Below are positions 63,701 to 64,000 of a stretch of DNA of 64,000 nucleotides, piece after piece. The notes under the pieces were generated by a model. The model ran no database searches. It worked only from the letters and a program-made list of their open reading frames with translations, and was not told the DNA's origin. Position numbers and translations under genes: made by a program. This stretch comes from Opitutaceae bacterium EW11 (GTDB taxonomy: Bacteria > Verrucomicrobiota > Verrucomicrobiia > Opitutales > Opitutaceae), in the NCBI GenBank assembly GCA_003054665.1, contig QAYY01000001.1:62001-126000 (forward strand), in the 5' to 3' direction. Positions within the stretch are counted from its first letter, which is position 1, and each line of letters opens with the position of its first letter.

Positions 63701-64000
63701 GGTAGAGAGTGCCGAGGATTAGTTGGGCGAGACTTGGCTTGGCAAAATGGCGCCTCAAGGAAAATCACCGGACGGGCCGGTGAGCCTCCGGCCAAGGTCA
63801 CGCGTGGAACGGTGAGGCAGGAAGCCGGGAGGCCCGATGCCTGTCAATGTTTTACCACCGGCCATATCGGGCCCTCCGCATTCCGATGCCGTTTCCGTTC
63901 CTGCTGCCCTGGCCGCGGTTTCAAACGGTGGCGGAGATCGCCGACAATCGCGTCAACAAAAAGGCCGGCTCCAAAAGAGGAGCCGGCCGACAAGATCTGG
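63701..64000. other. 300-bp edge region, no gene apart from a terminator
   Basis: No convincing gene is seen between ssb and the right edge. The ssb promoter must lie here. A short open frame from the ATG at 63838 lacks coding character. Confidence 0.4.
63958..63988 (-). terminator. Minus-strand terminator of a gene beyond the right edge
   Basis: A perfect 10-bp stem (GGCCGGCTCC at 63963-63972 with GGAGCCGGCC at 63979-63988), with a 6-nt loop, is followed on the minus strand by five T (63962-63958). It implies a minus-strand gene ending just outside the window. Confidence 0.85.

Noticed and set aside
63838-64000. Short plus-strand frame starting ATGCCTGTC near the right edge
   Set aside because: No coding character, runs through a minus-strand terminator hairpin, and lies in the ssb upstream region.

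Overview
The window reads as a GC-rich chromosome segment from a Verrucomicrobiota bacterium, most likely of the Opitutaceae type. This is inferred from the gene families together: a large TonB-dependent receptor with an N-terminal carboxypeptidase-regulatory-like domain, a clade II (Sec-type) nitrous oxide reductase locus, a proton-pumping pyrophosphatase, a GH78 rhamnosidase beside a sodium:solute symporter, a pyrH-frr-proB run, few clear Shine-Dalgarno sites, and short intergenic repeat families. No rRNA, tRNA, insertion sequence, prophage or CRISPR array was found.

Layout. (1) 2-5227: the 3' part of a very large gene joining a kinase-like piece, DUF4011, a superfamily I helicase, an endonuclease-like domain and a WGR domain; it is a single-protein defence candidate. 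A bidirectional terminator separates it from asnS. (2) 6877-16528, minus strand: a nitrous-oxide respiration region. A perfect FNR-type box precedes an azurin-like lipoprotein gene and nosZ. A strong terminator follows nosZ, and then come a NosB-like membrane protein, nosD, nosF and nosY. A second FNR-type box precedes a four-gene operon: a double DUF2249 protein, a 12-helix membrane protein, a DUF59 protein and a Crp/Fnr regulator. (3) 17278-37876: a 20-kb glycoconjugate locus in two convergent arms. The plus arm has a CgeB-like glycosyltransferase, nucleotidyltransferase, an apparently permuted glycoside hydrolase, PIG-L deacetylase, GT4, a BcsL-type acyltransferase, inositol-3-phosphate synthase and a histidine phosphatase. 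The minus arm has two epimerases, two dehydrogenases, GT4, three CgeB-like glycosyltransferases, a methyltransferase, an MsbA-like ABC exporter and a GT9-like protein.

(4) 38466-43723: GH78 alpha-L-rhamnosidase and a sodium:solute symporter. (5) 44002-47260: stress and accessory genes (DJ-1/PfpI, phosphoribosyltransferase, a cysteine-rich DUF326 copper-type protein, YihY). (6) 47533-56738: mostly housekeeping genes (pyrH, frr, proB, an unknown protein, hppA, an SRPBCC protein, a UvrD-like helicase). (7) 57119-63700: TonB-dependent receptor, a 55-residue membrane protein missed by ordinary length cut-offs, host-attachment-type protein, secreted esterase, DUF2164 protein and ssb.

How they work together. 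Region 2 is a low-oxygen or nitric-oxide-induced N2O reduction unit: copper electron donor, reductase, maturation proteins, and a regulator that may control its own operon. Region 3 looks able to make an inositol, assemble and deacetylate an amino sugar, acylate it, decorate it with several sugars and export it. Its product is unknown, and it is the best candidate here for an undescribed pathway.
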